This document shows positions 1 to 6,442 of a stretch of 14,580 nt of DNA, piece by piece; position 1 is the stretch's first letter, and every line of letters starts with the position of its first letter. The notes beneath the pieces are model-generated. The model ran no database searches and was not told where the DNA came from. It worked only from the letters and a program-made list of their open reading frames with translations. The position numbers and the translations under genes are program-made. The DNA comes from Anaerolineales bacterium UBA2029 (GTDB taxonomy: Bacteria > Chloroflexota > Anaerolineae > Aggregatilineales > Aggregatilineaceae), in contig DDBP01000061.1 in assembly GCA_002332795.1 (NCBI GenBank), positions 1-14,580 on the forward strand, in the 5' to 3' direction.

Positions 1-329
1 TCAGTCGCGGCGCGGCGGCGGGCCTGGCTCAGCAGATAGTGCATCATACGACGACCGATTCCCTGCCGCCGCCGTTCGGGCACTACCCCCATCCCGCCGA
101 TCCAGGCGGCGCGGTTGCGCAGCCCCAGCAATCCTGTCCCCACGATTTGTTCTCCTTCTATCGCGGCGACCGAGGCGTCCAGGTCTACATCATCATAGCG
201 GATCAGGGTGCGGAATGAGCCGGCAGTCATGATGATCGGCGTGTAGTAGTCCGCGTAGGCGCGGTTGAAAGCTGCGGTGAACGCCTCGAAGTCCACCTGT
301 GACACGGGGTAGAATTCGATCGGGGGCAT
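1..329 (-). CDS. GNAT family N-acetyltransferase (partial, C-terminus outside window)
   Basis: Reading the minus strand from ATG at 329-327 gives 109 codons with no stop before the window edge, so the C-terminus is missing. The visible part ends in the acetyl-CoA-binding motif A of the GNAT fold: a beta strand 'GMGVVPERRRQGIGRRMM' (R/Q-x-x-G-x-G/A type) followed by helix residues HYLLSQA. The preceding segment (around residues 55-85, EGEQIVGTGLLGLRNRAAWIG) fits the strand hairpin before motif A. An AAAGGA-type ribosome site lies about 10 bases upstream of the ATG. GNAT enzymes transfer an acetyl group from acetyl-CoA to an amine; the substrate cannot be read from this sequence. It is divergent from the PspC gene, and a TAGAAT -10-like box at 406-401 could drive it. 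Confidence 0.85.
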   Translation of the reverse strand, partial: MPPIEFYPVSQVDFEAFTAAFNRAYADYYTPIIMTAGSFRTLIRYDDVDLDASVAAIEGEQIVGTGLLGLRNRAAWIGGMGVVPERRRQGIGRRMMHYLLSQARRRAAT

Positions 330-400
330 GGGAAAGAATTCCTTTTCGAGTGTCCCAATGCTGGCAAGTGTTGCCTCGCAAGGGAAACGTTGGCCGACCT

Positions 401-418
401 ATTCTAGCGCAAACCAGG
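401..418 (-). promoter_or_regulatory. Possible -10 region of the GNAT gene
   Basis: On the minus strand, TAGAAT (406-401) matches five of six bases of the -10 consensus and lies about 70 bases upstream of the GNAT start. No convincing -35 box is seen at the usual distance. Directly upstream is the 11-mer CCTGGTTTGCG (418-408), which also sits just upstream of the -10 box of the small acidic gene near 12500. Weak call based on motif only. Confidence 0.3.
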
Positions 419-464
419 CGACGAAGGGTCAGGGAGACTGGAAGGCCGGAGCCAGGGTTTCTAC

Positions 465-492
465 TTGCGCAATGTAACAGAAAGGGTATAGT
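465..492 (+). promoter_or_regulatory. Candidate sigma70-type promoter for the PspC operon
   Basis: TTGCGC (465-470) and TATAGT (487-492) are separated by 16 bases. The -10 box matches five of six consensus bases; the -35 box matches only TTG. It lies 40 bases upstream of the PspC start codon at 532, a sensible leader length. Motif evidence only. Confidence 0.4.
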
Positions 493-531
493 GGCATACG
501 GTGCACGGACGAATGGCGAGGATGAGCGCCC

Positions 532-936
532 ATGCGAGGGCAACGACTGACGCGCAATCTCACCGATCGGGTCCTGGGTGGGGTGTGTGGGGGACTGGGA
601 GCCTATGTGGGCGTCAACCCCTGGTGGGTGCGCGCCCTGTTCGTGATTCTGGGGCTGTTTACGGCGGGTACCGGTGCGTTGATCTACCTGGCGCTGTGGT
701 TCATCCTGCCCGCACAGACTCTGGCAGACATCCCTAACGAGGCGGAGAAGGACGAGCGCATCAGCCTGCCGGAGACTGTGGTCTTGGTGGGAATCGCGGT
801 GATTGTCATGGGCCTGATCATCCTGGCACGGAATCTGGGCATTCTCTCCGGTACCGGCGGTGACGCATTTCTCCCACTGGTGCTGATCGGGTTCGGTTTC
901 GTCTTGCTGATCAAGCAACTCTGGAGGGCGGCATGA
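532..936 (+). CDS. PspC domain-containing membrane protein
   Basis: A 134-residue membrane protein. Residues 5-60 are a PspC domain, recognisable from RLTRNLTDRVLGGVCGGLG, a glycine-rich amphipathic segment, then NPWWVRALFVILGL and a second hydrophobic stretch ending LALWFILP. PspC proteins sense or relay envelope stress in phage-shock-type responses. Residues 82-102 and 112-130 form two further hydrophobic helices with the pattern of the LiaI/LiaF-like transmembrane module, so this is a PspC plus LiaF-TM arrangement. The start at 532 places the conserved R-L-x-R at residues 5-8; a GAGGATGAG stretch just upstream can serve as ribosome site. The stop codon overlaps the next start as ATGA (933-936), so the two genes are probably translationally coupled. 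No pspA, pspB or sensor kinase is visible nearby. Confidence 0.9.
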   Translation: MRGQRLTRNLTDRVLGGVCGGLGAYVGVNPWWVRALFVILGLFTAGTGALIYLALWFILPAQTLADIPNEAEKDERISLPETVVLVGIAVIVMGLIILARNLGILSGTGGDAFLPLVLIGFGFVLLIKQLWRAA

Positions 937-1871
937 CCGTTGCACGCCGACAGATCATGTGGCCGCTGCTGATCATGGCCATCGGCGCGGTCTGGTTGCT
1001 GGCGGTGGCAGGGATCATTCCCGACGCAGTCCGCGATCTGTTGCGGCGAGCCTGGCCGGCACTGCTGTTCCTCTTTGCGTTCGATGCCCTGGTGGGAAGG
1101 CGACATCTGCGGGTGGGCCGCGTCGGCCTGGAGGCGAACTGGCTCGGCCTGCTCCTGACCATGGCCCTGGTGGGCGGGACAATCTGGTTTGCCTATCAAC
1201 AGCAGGCAGACGTGCAGCGAACGGAGAACGTGCAGACGCTCGATCAAACCCTGAGCGCGGAAGTGGCACAGGTAAGGGTGGAAGCGCAGGTGCTGCGTAC
1301 CTCAGTGACAGTTGCCGCGGCGGAAGCTGCCGATGCGATCAGTGCCCGGTATACGGGTAGCCGCGACAGCCGGGTGACTCTGCAGTGGACGGTCGAAGGC
1401 GACACAGGCACCCTGACACTGGCTGAAGAGGCGCGCAGTTCAATTCCCAAACTGAGCGATTACGGACGAGGGGCGGTCGAGATTCTGTTGCCGACTTCTG
1501 TACCCATCAACAGCCTGCGCGTGCGTGGAGATAGTGGTGATGTCAGCGCCGACCTGAGCGCTTTGCGCGTCGAGCGGCTGGAACTGGTAACTGATGGCGG
1601 CGATGCCGTGGTACGGTTGCCCGCGCGTGACGTGATGCAGGGTCGCCTGACCGTGCGCGGCGGCGACCTGGAACTGTTTGTGCCAGAGGGGATGGCTCTG
1701 GATGTCAAACTGGAGCCAGGCAGTGGCGAACCAGAATACGTCTACGACAGTTTCCGTTATGACTTGCTTCGCGACGGAGAATTGAAGCGGCGCAACGTGG
1801 ATGCATTCCAGTATGTGCTGGACGTATGGTTGCGTGACGGGGCAAGATTGGTGGTCACGGATGGTCCGTAA
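933..1871 (+). CDS. Membrane-anchored toastrack (LiaF/DUF4097-like) protein
   Basis: A 312-residue protein. The first ~90 residues hold three hydrophobic segments (about 10-29, 40-54 and 70-88) resembling the LiaI/LiaF-like transmembrane module. The rest, about 105-310, is a repetitive all-beta region: strands such as INSLRVRGDSGDVSADLSAL, then VERLELVTDGGDAVVRL, then GRLTVRGGDLELFVP. This is the pattern of the toastrack/putative-adhesin fold (DUF4097, LiaF C-terminal type). Such proteins are usually exported partners of PspC in envelope-stress modules, where the beta domain is thought to act as a sensor or scaffold outside the membrane. The gene overlaps pspC by four bases. The exact family was assigned by eye; the membrane topology and beta-rich C-terminus are clear, the signalling role is inferred from context. 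Confidence 0.8.
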   Translation: MTVARRQIMWPLLIMAIGAVWLLAVAGIIPDAVRDLLRRAWPALLFLFAFDALVGRRHLRVGRVGLEANWLGLLLTMALVGGTIWFAYQQQADVQRTENVQTLDQTLSAEVAQVRVEAQVLRTSVTVAAAEAADAISARYTGSRDSRVTLQWTVEGDTGTLTLAEEARSSIPKLSDYGRGAVEILLPTSVPINSLRVRGDSGDVSADLSALRVERLELVTDGGDAVVRLPARDVMQGRLTVRGGDLELFVPEGMALDVKLEPGSGEPEYVYDSFRYDLLRDGELKRRNVDAFQYVLDVWLRDGARLVVTDGP

Positions 1872-1909
1872 CGTGCGAGATTCTAACGCAATGGCAACTC
1901 AAGAACGGG

Positions 1910-1938
1910 TTGACTCTGATTCTGAAGTCTCATATACT
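1910..1938 (+). promoter_or_regulatory. Strong sigma70-type promoter upstream of the SWIM gene
   Basis: TTGACT (1910-1915) and TATACT (1933-1938) are separated by exactly 17 bases, and each matches five of six consensus positions. This is the best promoter in the window. Transcription would begin near 1945, leaving a leader of roughly 180 nt before the SWIM-protein start at 2124. Confidence 0.7.
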
Positions 1939-1960
1939 GACCTAAACATGTGTTCTCAGG

Positions 1961-2020
1961 CACAAGGGGGCAGGCGCTGATCGGTGGATCGGTGTCCTGC
2001 AGGCGAGTATGCGTTTTGTG
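1961..2020 (+). other. Foldable upstream part of the SWIM-gene leader
   Basis: CACAA (1961-1965) can pair with TTGTG (2016-2020), and inside it GCAGG (1970-1974) with CCTGC (1996-2000). The enclosed loop contains a perfect tandem duplication of GATCGGTG (1979-1986 and 1987-1994). The pairings are short, so the fold is only a suggestion, but together with the hairpin at 2047-2077 they make a leader richer in structure than others in the window. No known riboswitch class was recognised. Confidence 0.3.
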
Positions 2021-2046
2021 GCAACACACACACGAGAAGTAGGGGG

Positions 2047-2104
2047 CAAAGCACGCTGGCAGTGCCAGGGTGCTTTGTGCTTTGTAGGGCTTTGTTCGCT
2101 TTGA
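2047..2104 (+). repeat. Hairpin plus four GCTTTG repeats in the SWIM-gene leader
   Basis: CAAAGCAC (2047-2054) pairs with GTGCTTTG (2070-2077), and inside it CTGGC (2056-2060) pairs with GCCAG (2064-2068) around an AGT loop; a single G/G mismatch (2055/2069) separates the two helices. No T-tract follows, so this is not a typical intrinsic terminator. GCTTTG occurs four times in the same orientation at 2072, 2079, 2089 and 2098, and every copy is complementary to CAAAGC at 2047-2052. The last copy ends 7 bases before the Shine-Dalgarno AAGGAG (2111-2116). This may be a regulatory RNA element or a set of protein-binding sites. Confidence 0.6.
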
Positions 2105-2123
2105 GCGATGAAGGAGCACACTG

Positions 2124-2372
2124 ATGGACTACGGGATGATCAGCAAGATCGAAAAGGCGAAGCGGTATGCCGAGCAACGCGATAGAATACGTTTTGTGTC
2201 GTTCCATGTGACTTTTGACGGCGACAACAACCCTCATACAGTGACTTATTCGCAGGGGCAATGGGGATGTGACTGCAGTTTCTTCCAGTCGCGCGGGGTG
2301 TGCAGTCACACCATGGCGCTGGAACGAATCCTGGCAGGCATGCTCCCTGAATCCATGAACGTAGATTCTTAG
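2124..2372 (+). CDS. Small SWIM zinc-finger protein
   Basis: An 82-residue protein. Residues 49-62 form C-D-C-x8-C-S-H (Cys49, Cys51, Cys60, His62), the CxCxnCxH pattern of the SWIM zinc finger. The surrounding strand-helix context also fits: HTVTYSQGQWGCDCSFF before it and a helix HTMALERILAG after it. SWIM domains are zinc-binding modules for DNA or protein contact, usually embedded in larger proteins such as SWI/SNF-type helicases or transposases. Here nothing else is attached: residues 1-20 form a charged helix and 22-44 a beta region. The start is fixed by AAGGAG seven bases upstream of the ATG. The gene is monocistronic, with its own promoter (1910-1938) and terminator (2402-2436). The binding partner is unknown. 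Confidence 0.85.
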   Translation: MDYGMISKIEKAKRYAEQRDRIRFVSFHVTFDGDNNPHTVTYSQGQWGCDCSFFQSRGVCSHTMALERILAGMLPESMNVDS

Positions 2373-2401
2373 CTCAACCTTTCAAGAGTGACTTTCTGTC
2401 A

Positions 2402-2437
2402 AAAGTGGCTCGGCGCAAGGCGGGCCACTTTCGTTTT
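2402..2437 (+). terminator. Intrinsic terminator after the SWIM gene
   Basis: AAAGTGGC (2402-2409) and GCCACTTT (2424-2431) form a perfect 8-bp stem with a 14-base loop, followed by CGTTTT. It lies 30 bases after the SWIM stop codon and separates that gene from the flippase operon. Confidence 0.7.
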
Positions 2438-2507
2438 GGGGGCGGCAGGATTGGGGAATGAGCGATCTCCCTGTGTAAGATCGGTAGGCGATGTCGCAGA
2501 TTGCCGG

Positions 2508-2536
2508 TTGTTCGGGAAAAGTTCTTCGGGTAAAAT
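2508..2536 (+). promoter_or_regulatory. Candidate promoter of the flippase operon
   Basis: TTGTTC (2508-2513) and TAAAAT (2531-2536) are 17 bases apart, 42 bases upstream of the GTG start at 2578. The -10 box matches five of six bases; the -35 box has TTG only. The position directly after a terminator supports a new transcription unit. Confidence 0.5.
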
Positions 2537-2541
2537 ACCCG
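2511..2541. promoter_or_regulatory. Possible operator: perfect palindrome over the -10 box plus a direct repeat
   Basis: CGGGTA (2527-2532), AAA, TACCCG (2536-2541) is a perfect inverted repeat that covers the -10 hexamer. TTCGGGAAAA (2511-2520) is repeated as TTCGGGTAAAA (2525-2535). A dimeric repressor bound here would block the promoter. The regulator cannot be named. Confidence 0.4.
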
Positions 2542-2577
2542 CTCTAGTCGCCTGTAACGCAGAAGGGAACAGAAACC

Positions 2578-3648
2578 GTGACAAGGTCCGATGTGCTGCG
2601 CGCCAGTCGCCGTTCAGCGACTCTGGTCGTCGGACTCATAGTGAGCCTGGTGTTCCTGTATATCGGTCTGAGCGGACTCAAGCTATCCGAAGTCTGGGAT
2701 GGGATGCGCGGCATTCACCTGGGCTGGCTGGGGGCAGGGGCCGCGGTGTACTTCCTGGCGGTGTGGGGACGCACCTGGCGTTGGCACTACCTGCTGCGCT
2801 CGATCAAGGGTATAGAGCTGCGCCGCCTGTTTCCGATTGTCGTCATTGGGTACATGGGCAACAATGTCTATCCCTTTCGGGCTGGCGAGGTGATCCGCGC
2901 CTACGTGCTCAAGCGCGACGAACAGGTGAGTATGTCGTCCAGCCTGGCGACGATTGTGATCGAGCGCATCTTCGACGGCCTGGTGATGCTGATCTTCGTG
3001 TTTGTGGCGCTGCCCTTTGCGGACTTTCAAGAGCCCTGGCTGCGCGACGTGGTCTTCTTCTCGACTCTCCTGTTCTGGGGGGCTTTTCTAGCCTTTCTGT
3101 GGGTGGCGCTACGCCCGCAGACCATGCGTAGACTCTACAGCGCCGTCTTTGACCGACTGCTGCCCGCCGCCCTGAGCGTGCGCTTCAAGGGGCTGGCGGA
3201 TCACTTCCTGCTCGGCCTGGACAACTTGCGCCATCCGCGCGATTTGTTCATGACGCTGGTGTCCTCGGTCTTCATCTGGCTCACCGAAACGACGAAGTAC
3301 TGGCTGGTCATGCACGCCTTCGACTTCGAGGTGAGCTTCTTTGTGTTGATGGTCATGACCGCCGTCGTCAATCTGGCGACGACTCTGCCCTCGTCACCTG
3401 GCTACGTGGGGACTTTCGATACGCCCGGAATCAAGACGCTGACCGCCTATGGGGTGAAGGAAACAACGGCGGCGTCTTACACGTTGGTCCTTCACGCGGC
3501 TTTATGGCTGCCAATTACCATGCTGGGTTTCTATTATCTGTACCGCAAGGGACTGAGCTGGCGAGATTTCGCCCGCGCCCAACAGGCGGTGGGGGAAGGG
3601 GATGCGGCAGATCAGGCGGTTGCAGTGGGAAGAGAGGGTGTGGCCTGA
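2578..3648 (+). CDS. Flippase-like membrane protein (LPG synthase TM / UPF0104 family)
   Basis: A 356-residue multi-spanning membrane protein with about eight hydrophobic segments (near residues 14-34, 49-65, 84-98, 121-148, 160-178, 225-243, 253-270, 300-322). Family signatures are GYMGNNVYPFRAGEVIRA (91-108), ERIFDG (129-134) and LPSSPGYVGTFD (270-281), all typical of the lysylphosphatidylglycerol-synthase transmembrane/AglD-like superfamily. The lysyl-transferase domain of MprF is absent, so the likely role is moving or handling a lipid or lipid-linked sugar across the membrane; the substrate is unknown. Translation starts at GTG 2578, preceded by AAGGGA. Its TGA overlaps the next ATG by one base (TGATG at 3646-3650), so it is coupled to the FAD oxidoreductase. 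Confidence 0.85.
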   Translation: MTRSDVLRASRRSATLVVGLIVSLVFLYIGLSGLKLSEVWDGMRGIHLGWLGAGAAVYFLAVWGRTWRWHYLLRSIKGIELRRLFPIVVIGYMGNNVYPFRAGEVIRAYVLKRDEQVSMSSSLATIVIERIFDGLVMLIFVFVALPFADFQEPWLRDVVFFSTLLFWGAFLAFLWVALRPQTMRRLYSAVFDRLLPAALSVRFKGLADHFLLGLDNLRHPRDLFMTLVSSVFIWLTETTKYWLVMHAFDFEVSFFVLMVMTAVVNLATTLPSSPGYVGTFDTPGIKTLTAYGVKETTAASYTLVLHAALWLPITMLGFYYLYRKGLSWRDFARAQQAVGEGDAADQAVAVGREGVA

Positions 3649-5003
3649 TGCAGCGGGTGGCAATCATTGGGGCTGGGGCCACGGGGCTGGCTGCTGCCTA
3701 CGATCTGGCACGGCAGGGCATCGGCGTTGATCTCTATGAGGCCGGTGCAGAGGTGGGCGGTCTGGCGGCTGGCTTCAAAGACGAGCGTTGGGAATGGACG
3801 CTGGAGAAGTTCTATCATCACTGGTTCGCCAGCGACGATGCAATCCTGGGACTGATCGCTGAACTGGGAGCACAGGATCGGGTATTGTTTCCCCGCCCGA
3901 CTACTTCGCTGTGGTTGAACGGCAAAGTCTATCCCATGGATCGCCCTAACATCGTTGTGGCTAATCTGCGCCTGCCGCTTTCGTGGCCCGCCAAGATACG
4001 CTACGGGGTAACAGGATTGTACTTGCGCCTGACGCGGAACTGGCGTCCGCTGGAAAAGGTGACGGCTGAGCGCTGGTTGCAGCGGGCTATGGGACGCGAA
4101 GCCTACGAAACGCTGTGGCGTTCCCTGTTGATCGGCAAGTTCGGAACCTATTATGATCAGGTCAACATGGCCTGGATGTGGGCGCGTATCTATAAGCGCA
4201 CGCCGCGGCTCGGCACCTTCGTCGGCGGTTTTCAAGCGTTCCTGGAATTGCTTGCGGAGCATGTGCAGCAGCACGGAGGGCGCGTTCACCTGAATTCGTC
4301 AGTGCGGCAAATCGAGCGGAGGGCAGACGGGAAGCTGAGCGTGCAGGTGCAGGGGCAGGTCGAGGAGTTCGACGCGGTGATCAATACAACCTCACCACAG
4401 GCAATGCTGCGCCTCGCCCCTCAACTGGAAGGGGCGTATGCCGAAAAGCTGCGCAGTCTGCAGAGCATGGGGGCCGTAGTAGTCATTTTTGCGCTCAAGC
4501 ATCAGTTGCTGCGGGATGGCACCTACTGGTTGAGCCTGCCCGCGTCACAGCCCGACAAGCGTAACTCGGAATTCCCGTTTCTGGCCCTGGTCGAGCACAC
4601 TAACTACATGGACGCGCAGCACTACGGAGGCGACCATCTGGTGTATTGTGGCGATTACGTGGTGCCGGATCATGAGTATCTGCGTCTTGATGAACAGGAG
4701 CTGGCAGCCCGCTTCCAGCGCGTCTTGTCGCGTTTCAATACGGCGTTCGACTCCACGTGGGTGCGCAAGTGGTGGGTCTTTCGCACACCCTACGCGCAGC
4801 CGGTGCCGTTGGTCAATCACTCGCAGAGGCTGCCGGACCTGCGCACACCGATCCCAGGGCTGTACTTTGCCAGCATGAGTCAGGTCTATCCCTGGGATCG
4901 GGGCACCAACTACGCCGTAGAGATGGGGCGCGATGTAGCCGCACTTGTGCTGCGAGACCTGGCCGGTGGGGGAGTGACAGGAGGTAGCGTGGGGAAAGCG
5001 TAG
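3648..5003 (+). CDS. FAD-dependent oxidoreductase (amine oxidase / HemY-like, COG1232 type)
   Basis: A 451-residue flavoprotein. The N-terminus is a Rossmann dinucleotide-binding motif, VAIIGAGATGLAAAYDL (G8, G10, G13), with Glu31 ending the second strand for ribose contact and GG at 37-38, as in amine oxidases, protoporphyrinogen oxidases and phytoene desaturases. The C-terminus carries the second FAD-contact segment, PGLYFASM...WDRGTNYAVEMGR (403-428). The centre contains a GGFQAFLELLAEHV helix typical of the substrate domain. An in-frame extension exists upstream to 3504, but ATG 3648 places the Rossmann motif at the N-terminus and overlaps the flippase stop by one base. Coupling to a flippase, with a nucleotide-sugar dehydrogenase next, suggests a substrate in glycan or glycolipid assembly. 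The substrate is inferred only; heme or carotenoid roles are not supported by neighbours. Confidence 0.85.
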   Translation: MQRVAIIGAGATGLAAAYDLARQGIGVDLYEAGAEVGGLAAGFKDERWEWTLEKFYHHWFASDDAILGLIAELGAQDRVLFPRPTTSLWLNGKVYPMDRPNIVVANLRLPLSWPAKIRYGVTGLYLRLTRNWRPLEKVTAERWLQRAMGREAYETLWRSLLIGKFGTYYDQVNMAWMWARIYKRTPRLGTFVGGFQAFLELLAEHVQQHGGRVHLNSSVRQIERRADGKLSVQVQGQVEEFDAVINTTSPQAMLRLAPQLEGAYAEKLRSLQSMGAVVVIFALKHQLLRDGTYWLSLPASQPDKRNSEFPFLALVEHTNYMDAQHYGGDHLVYCGDYVVPDHEYLRLDEQELAARFQRVLSRFNTAFDSTWVRKWWVFRTPYAQPVPLVNHSQRLPDLRTPIPGLYFASMSQVYPWDRGTNYAVEMGRDVAALVLRDLAGGGVTGGSVGKA

Positions 5004-5013
5004 GAAATCTGAT

Positions 5014-5042
5014 CTGGCCGTGGGATGATTCCGCGGTATACT
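5014..5042 (+). promoter_or_regulatory. Possible promoter of the nucleotide-sugar dehydrogenase gene
   Basis: TATACT (5037-5042) is a five-of-six -10 box, 52 bases before the start at 5094. The hexamer at 17-base spacing, CTGGCC (5014-5019), is a poor -35. The gene may also be read through from the upstream flippase/FAD pair, since no terminator is seen in the 90-base gap. Confidence 0.4.
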
Positions 5043-5093
5043 TCGTTCGTGAAAACTATCACAATCTCCCTGAGCACACATGAGGAAGAAGCC

Positions 5094-6410
5094 ATGAAGA
5101 ACATCACAGTAGTAGGGGTGGGCTATGTGGGCCTGGTGACCGGCGCATGCTTCGCCGACCTGGGGAACAAAGTGGTGGCCCTGGATATCAACGAGGCCAA
5201 GATCGAAAGCCTGAAGAAGGGAATCATGCCAATCTACGAGCCTGGATTGGCTGAACTGGTAGCGCGCAATGTGAAGGCCAATCGCCTGTCGTTCACCACG
5301 TCCTATGAGGAAGCGCTGAAGGACGCAGAGTTCGTCTTCATCGCCGTAGGCACGCCGGAGGGCGTAGATGGTGAGGCGGATCTCAAATACGTGCGCATGG
5401 CCGCCGAAGCGATTGCCAAGACCATGGATCATCCGCTGATCATTGTCAACAAGTCCACGGTGCCTGTGGGAACGGGCGACTGGGTAGCCGACATCATCCG
5501 CGAGAATCAGCCGACCCCCATTGACTTTGCGGTGGTAAGCTGCCCTGAATTCCTGCGCGAGGGATCGGCCATCAGCGATTTCCTCAATCCAGATCGCACG
5601 GTACTTGGCTCCGAGAATCAGGAAGCTGCTGAGCGTGTGGCCCAACTGCATTTGCCTTTGCGCGCGCCCATTGTGGTCACCGACCTGCGCACGGCGGAGA
5701 TGATCAAGTACGCTTCTAATGCCTTCCTGGCGACGCGCATCAGCTTCATCAACGAGATCGCCAACATCTGCGAGGCGCTGGGGGCAGACGTGAAGGAAGT
5801 GGCACGGGGTATGGGATTCGATAAGCGCATCGGCCATCACTTCCTGGAAGCCGGTGTGGGGTATGGCGGCTCGTGCTTCCCCAAGGATGTGAAAGCGCTG
5901 GCCTATATGGCACAGGTGCACGGCAAGCACCCACAATTGTTGCAGGCCGTGATGGACATCAACGCCTATCAGCGCAAGCATGTACTCCTGAAAGTGCACG
6001 ACTTGCTGGGGAAGGTGGAAGGGCGCGTGATCGGCTTGCTGGGACTGGCCTTCAAGCAGAATACCGACGACATGCGCGAAGCGCCTTCGATCACCATCGC
6101 CGAATATCTGCACAACCATGGGGCCGAGGTGCGCGGTTATGATCCGGTTGCCATGGAGGTGGCGCGCGGGATCATGCCGTACATGATCATGGCACAGAAT
6201 CCCTACGAGATGGCCCAGGGTGCCGACGCCCTGATCGTGGTCACACCGTGGAACGAGTTCATGCAACTGGACATGCAGCGCATCAAGGACTCCATGCGCA
6301 CGCCGGTATTGATTGACGGGCGCAACCTCTACGATCCAGCAGAGATGCGCCGGCTGGGCTTCCAGTACCGCGGAATCGGGCGCGGCTATGACGGGGCGGC
6401 TTTGCGCTGA
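5094..6410 (+). CDS. UDP-glucose/GDP-mannose dehydrogenase family protein (likely UDP-glucose 6-dehydrogenase)
   Basis: A 438-residue protein of normal family length. The N-terminal NAD-binding motif is ITVVGVGYVGLVTG (G8, G10, G13) with Asp31 after strand two. The PEFLREGSA segment (151-159), Lys205 and Asn209 in KYASNA, and GYGGSCFPKD with the catalytic Cys261 follow in the expected order. The C-terminal domain has GLAFKQNTDDMREAPS (317-332) and a DGRN signature near the end. These enzymes oxidise a sugar C6 hydroxyl twice with two NAD+, giving a UDP-uronic acid; UDP-glucose is the commonest substrate, but UDP-sugar or GDP-mannose relatives cannot be excluded by eye. An in-frame ATG exists at 5025, but 5094 has GAGGAAG upstream and starts directly at the Rossmann strand. 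It supplies activated sugar acid for surface polysaccharides, fitting the two genes before it. Confidence 0.92.
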   Translation: MKNITVVGVGYVGLVTGACFADLGNKVVALDINEAKIESLKKGIMPIYEPGLAELVARNVKANRLSFTTSYEEALKDAEFVFIAVGTPEGVDGEADLKYVRMAAEAIAKTMDHPLIIVNKSTVPVGTGDWVADIIRENQPTPIDFAVVSCPEFLREGSAISDFLNPDRTVLGSENQEAAERVAQLHLPLRAPIVVTDLRTAEMIKYASNAFLATRISFINEIANICEALGADVKEVARGMGFDKRIGHHFLEAGVGYGGSCFPKDVKALAYMAQVHGKHPQLLQAVMDINAYQRKHVLLKVHDLLGKVEGRVIGLLGLAFKQNTDDMREAPSITIAEYLHNHGAEVRGYDPVAMEVARGIMPYMIMAQNPYEMAQGADALIVVTPWNEFMQLDMQRIKDSMRTPVLIDGRNLYDPAEMRRLGFQYRGIGRGYDGAALR

Positions 6411-6442
6411 GCGCGTGGCAGTCAACGCATAGCGGATACCCG

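Noticed and set aside
193..945. 250-codon open frame on the minus strand
   Set aside because: It covers the PspC gene and the GNAT start in the wrong frame; composition dominated by Gln, His, Arg and Pro, with no domain.
2024..2033. ACACACACAC run in the SWIM-gene leader
   Set aside because: Only five dinucleotides, too short to call a functional repeat.
2388..3131. 247-codon open frame on the plus strand
   Set aside because: It overlaps the terminator, the promoter and the flippase gene in another frame; the flippase frame has clear family motifs.
3504..3647. N-terminal extension of the FAD oxidoreductase
   Set aside because: It would lie over the flippase 3' end, is Gly/Arg-rich, and would put 48 residues before the Rossmann strand. 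ATG 3648 with the one-base overlap is better.
5025..5093. Earlier ATG for the nucleotide-sugar dehydrogenase
   Set aside because: It would precede or overlap the likely -10 box and add 23 residues absent from the family; ATG 5094 has a ribosome site and begins at the Rossmann strand.
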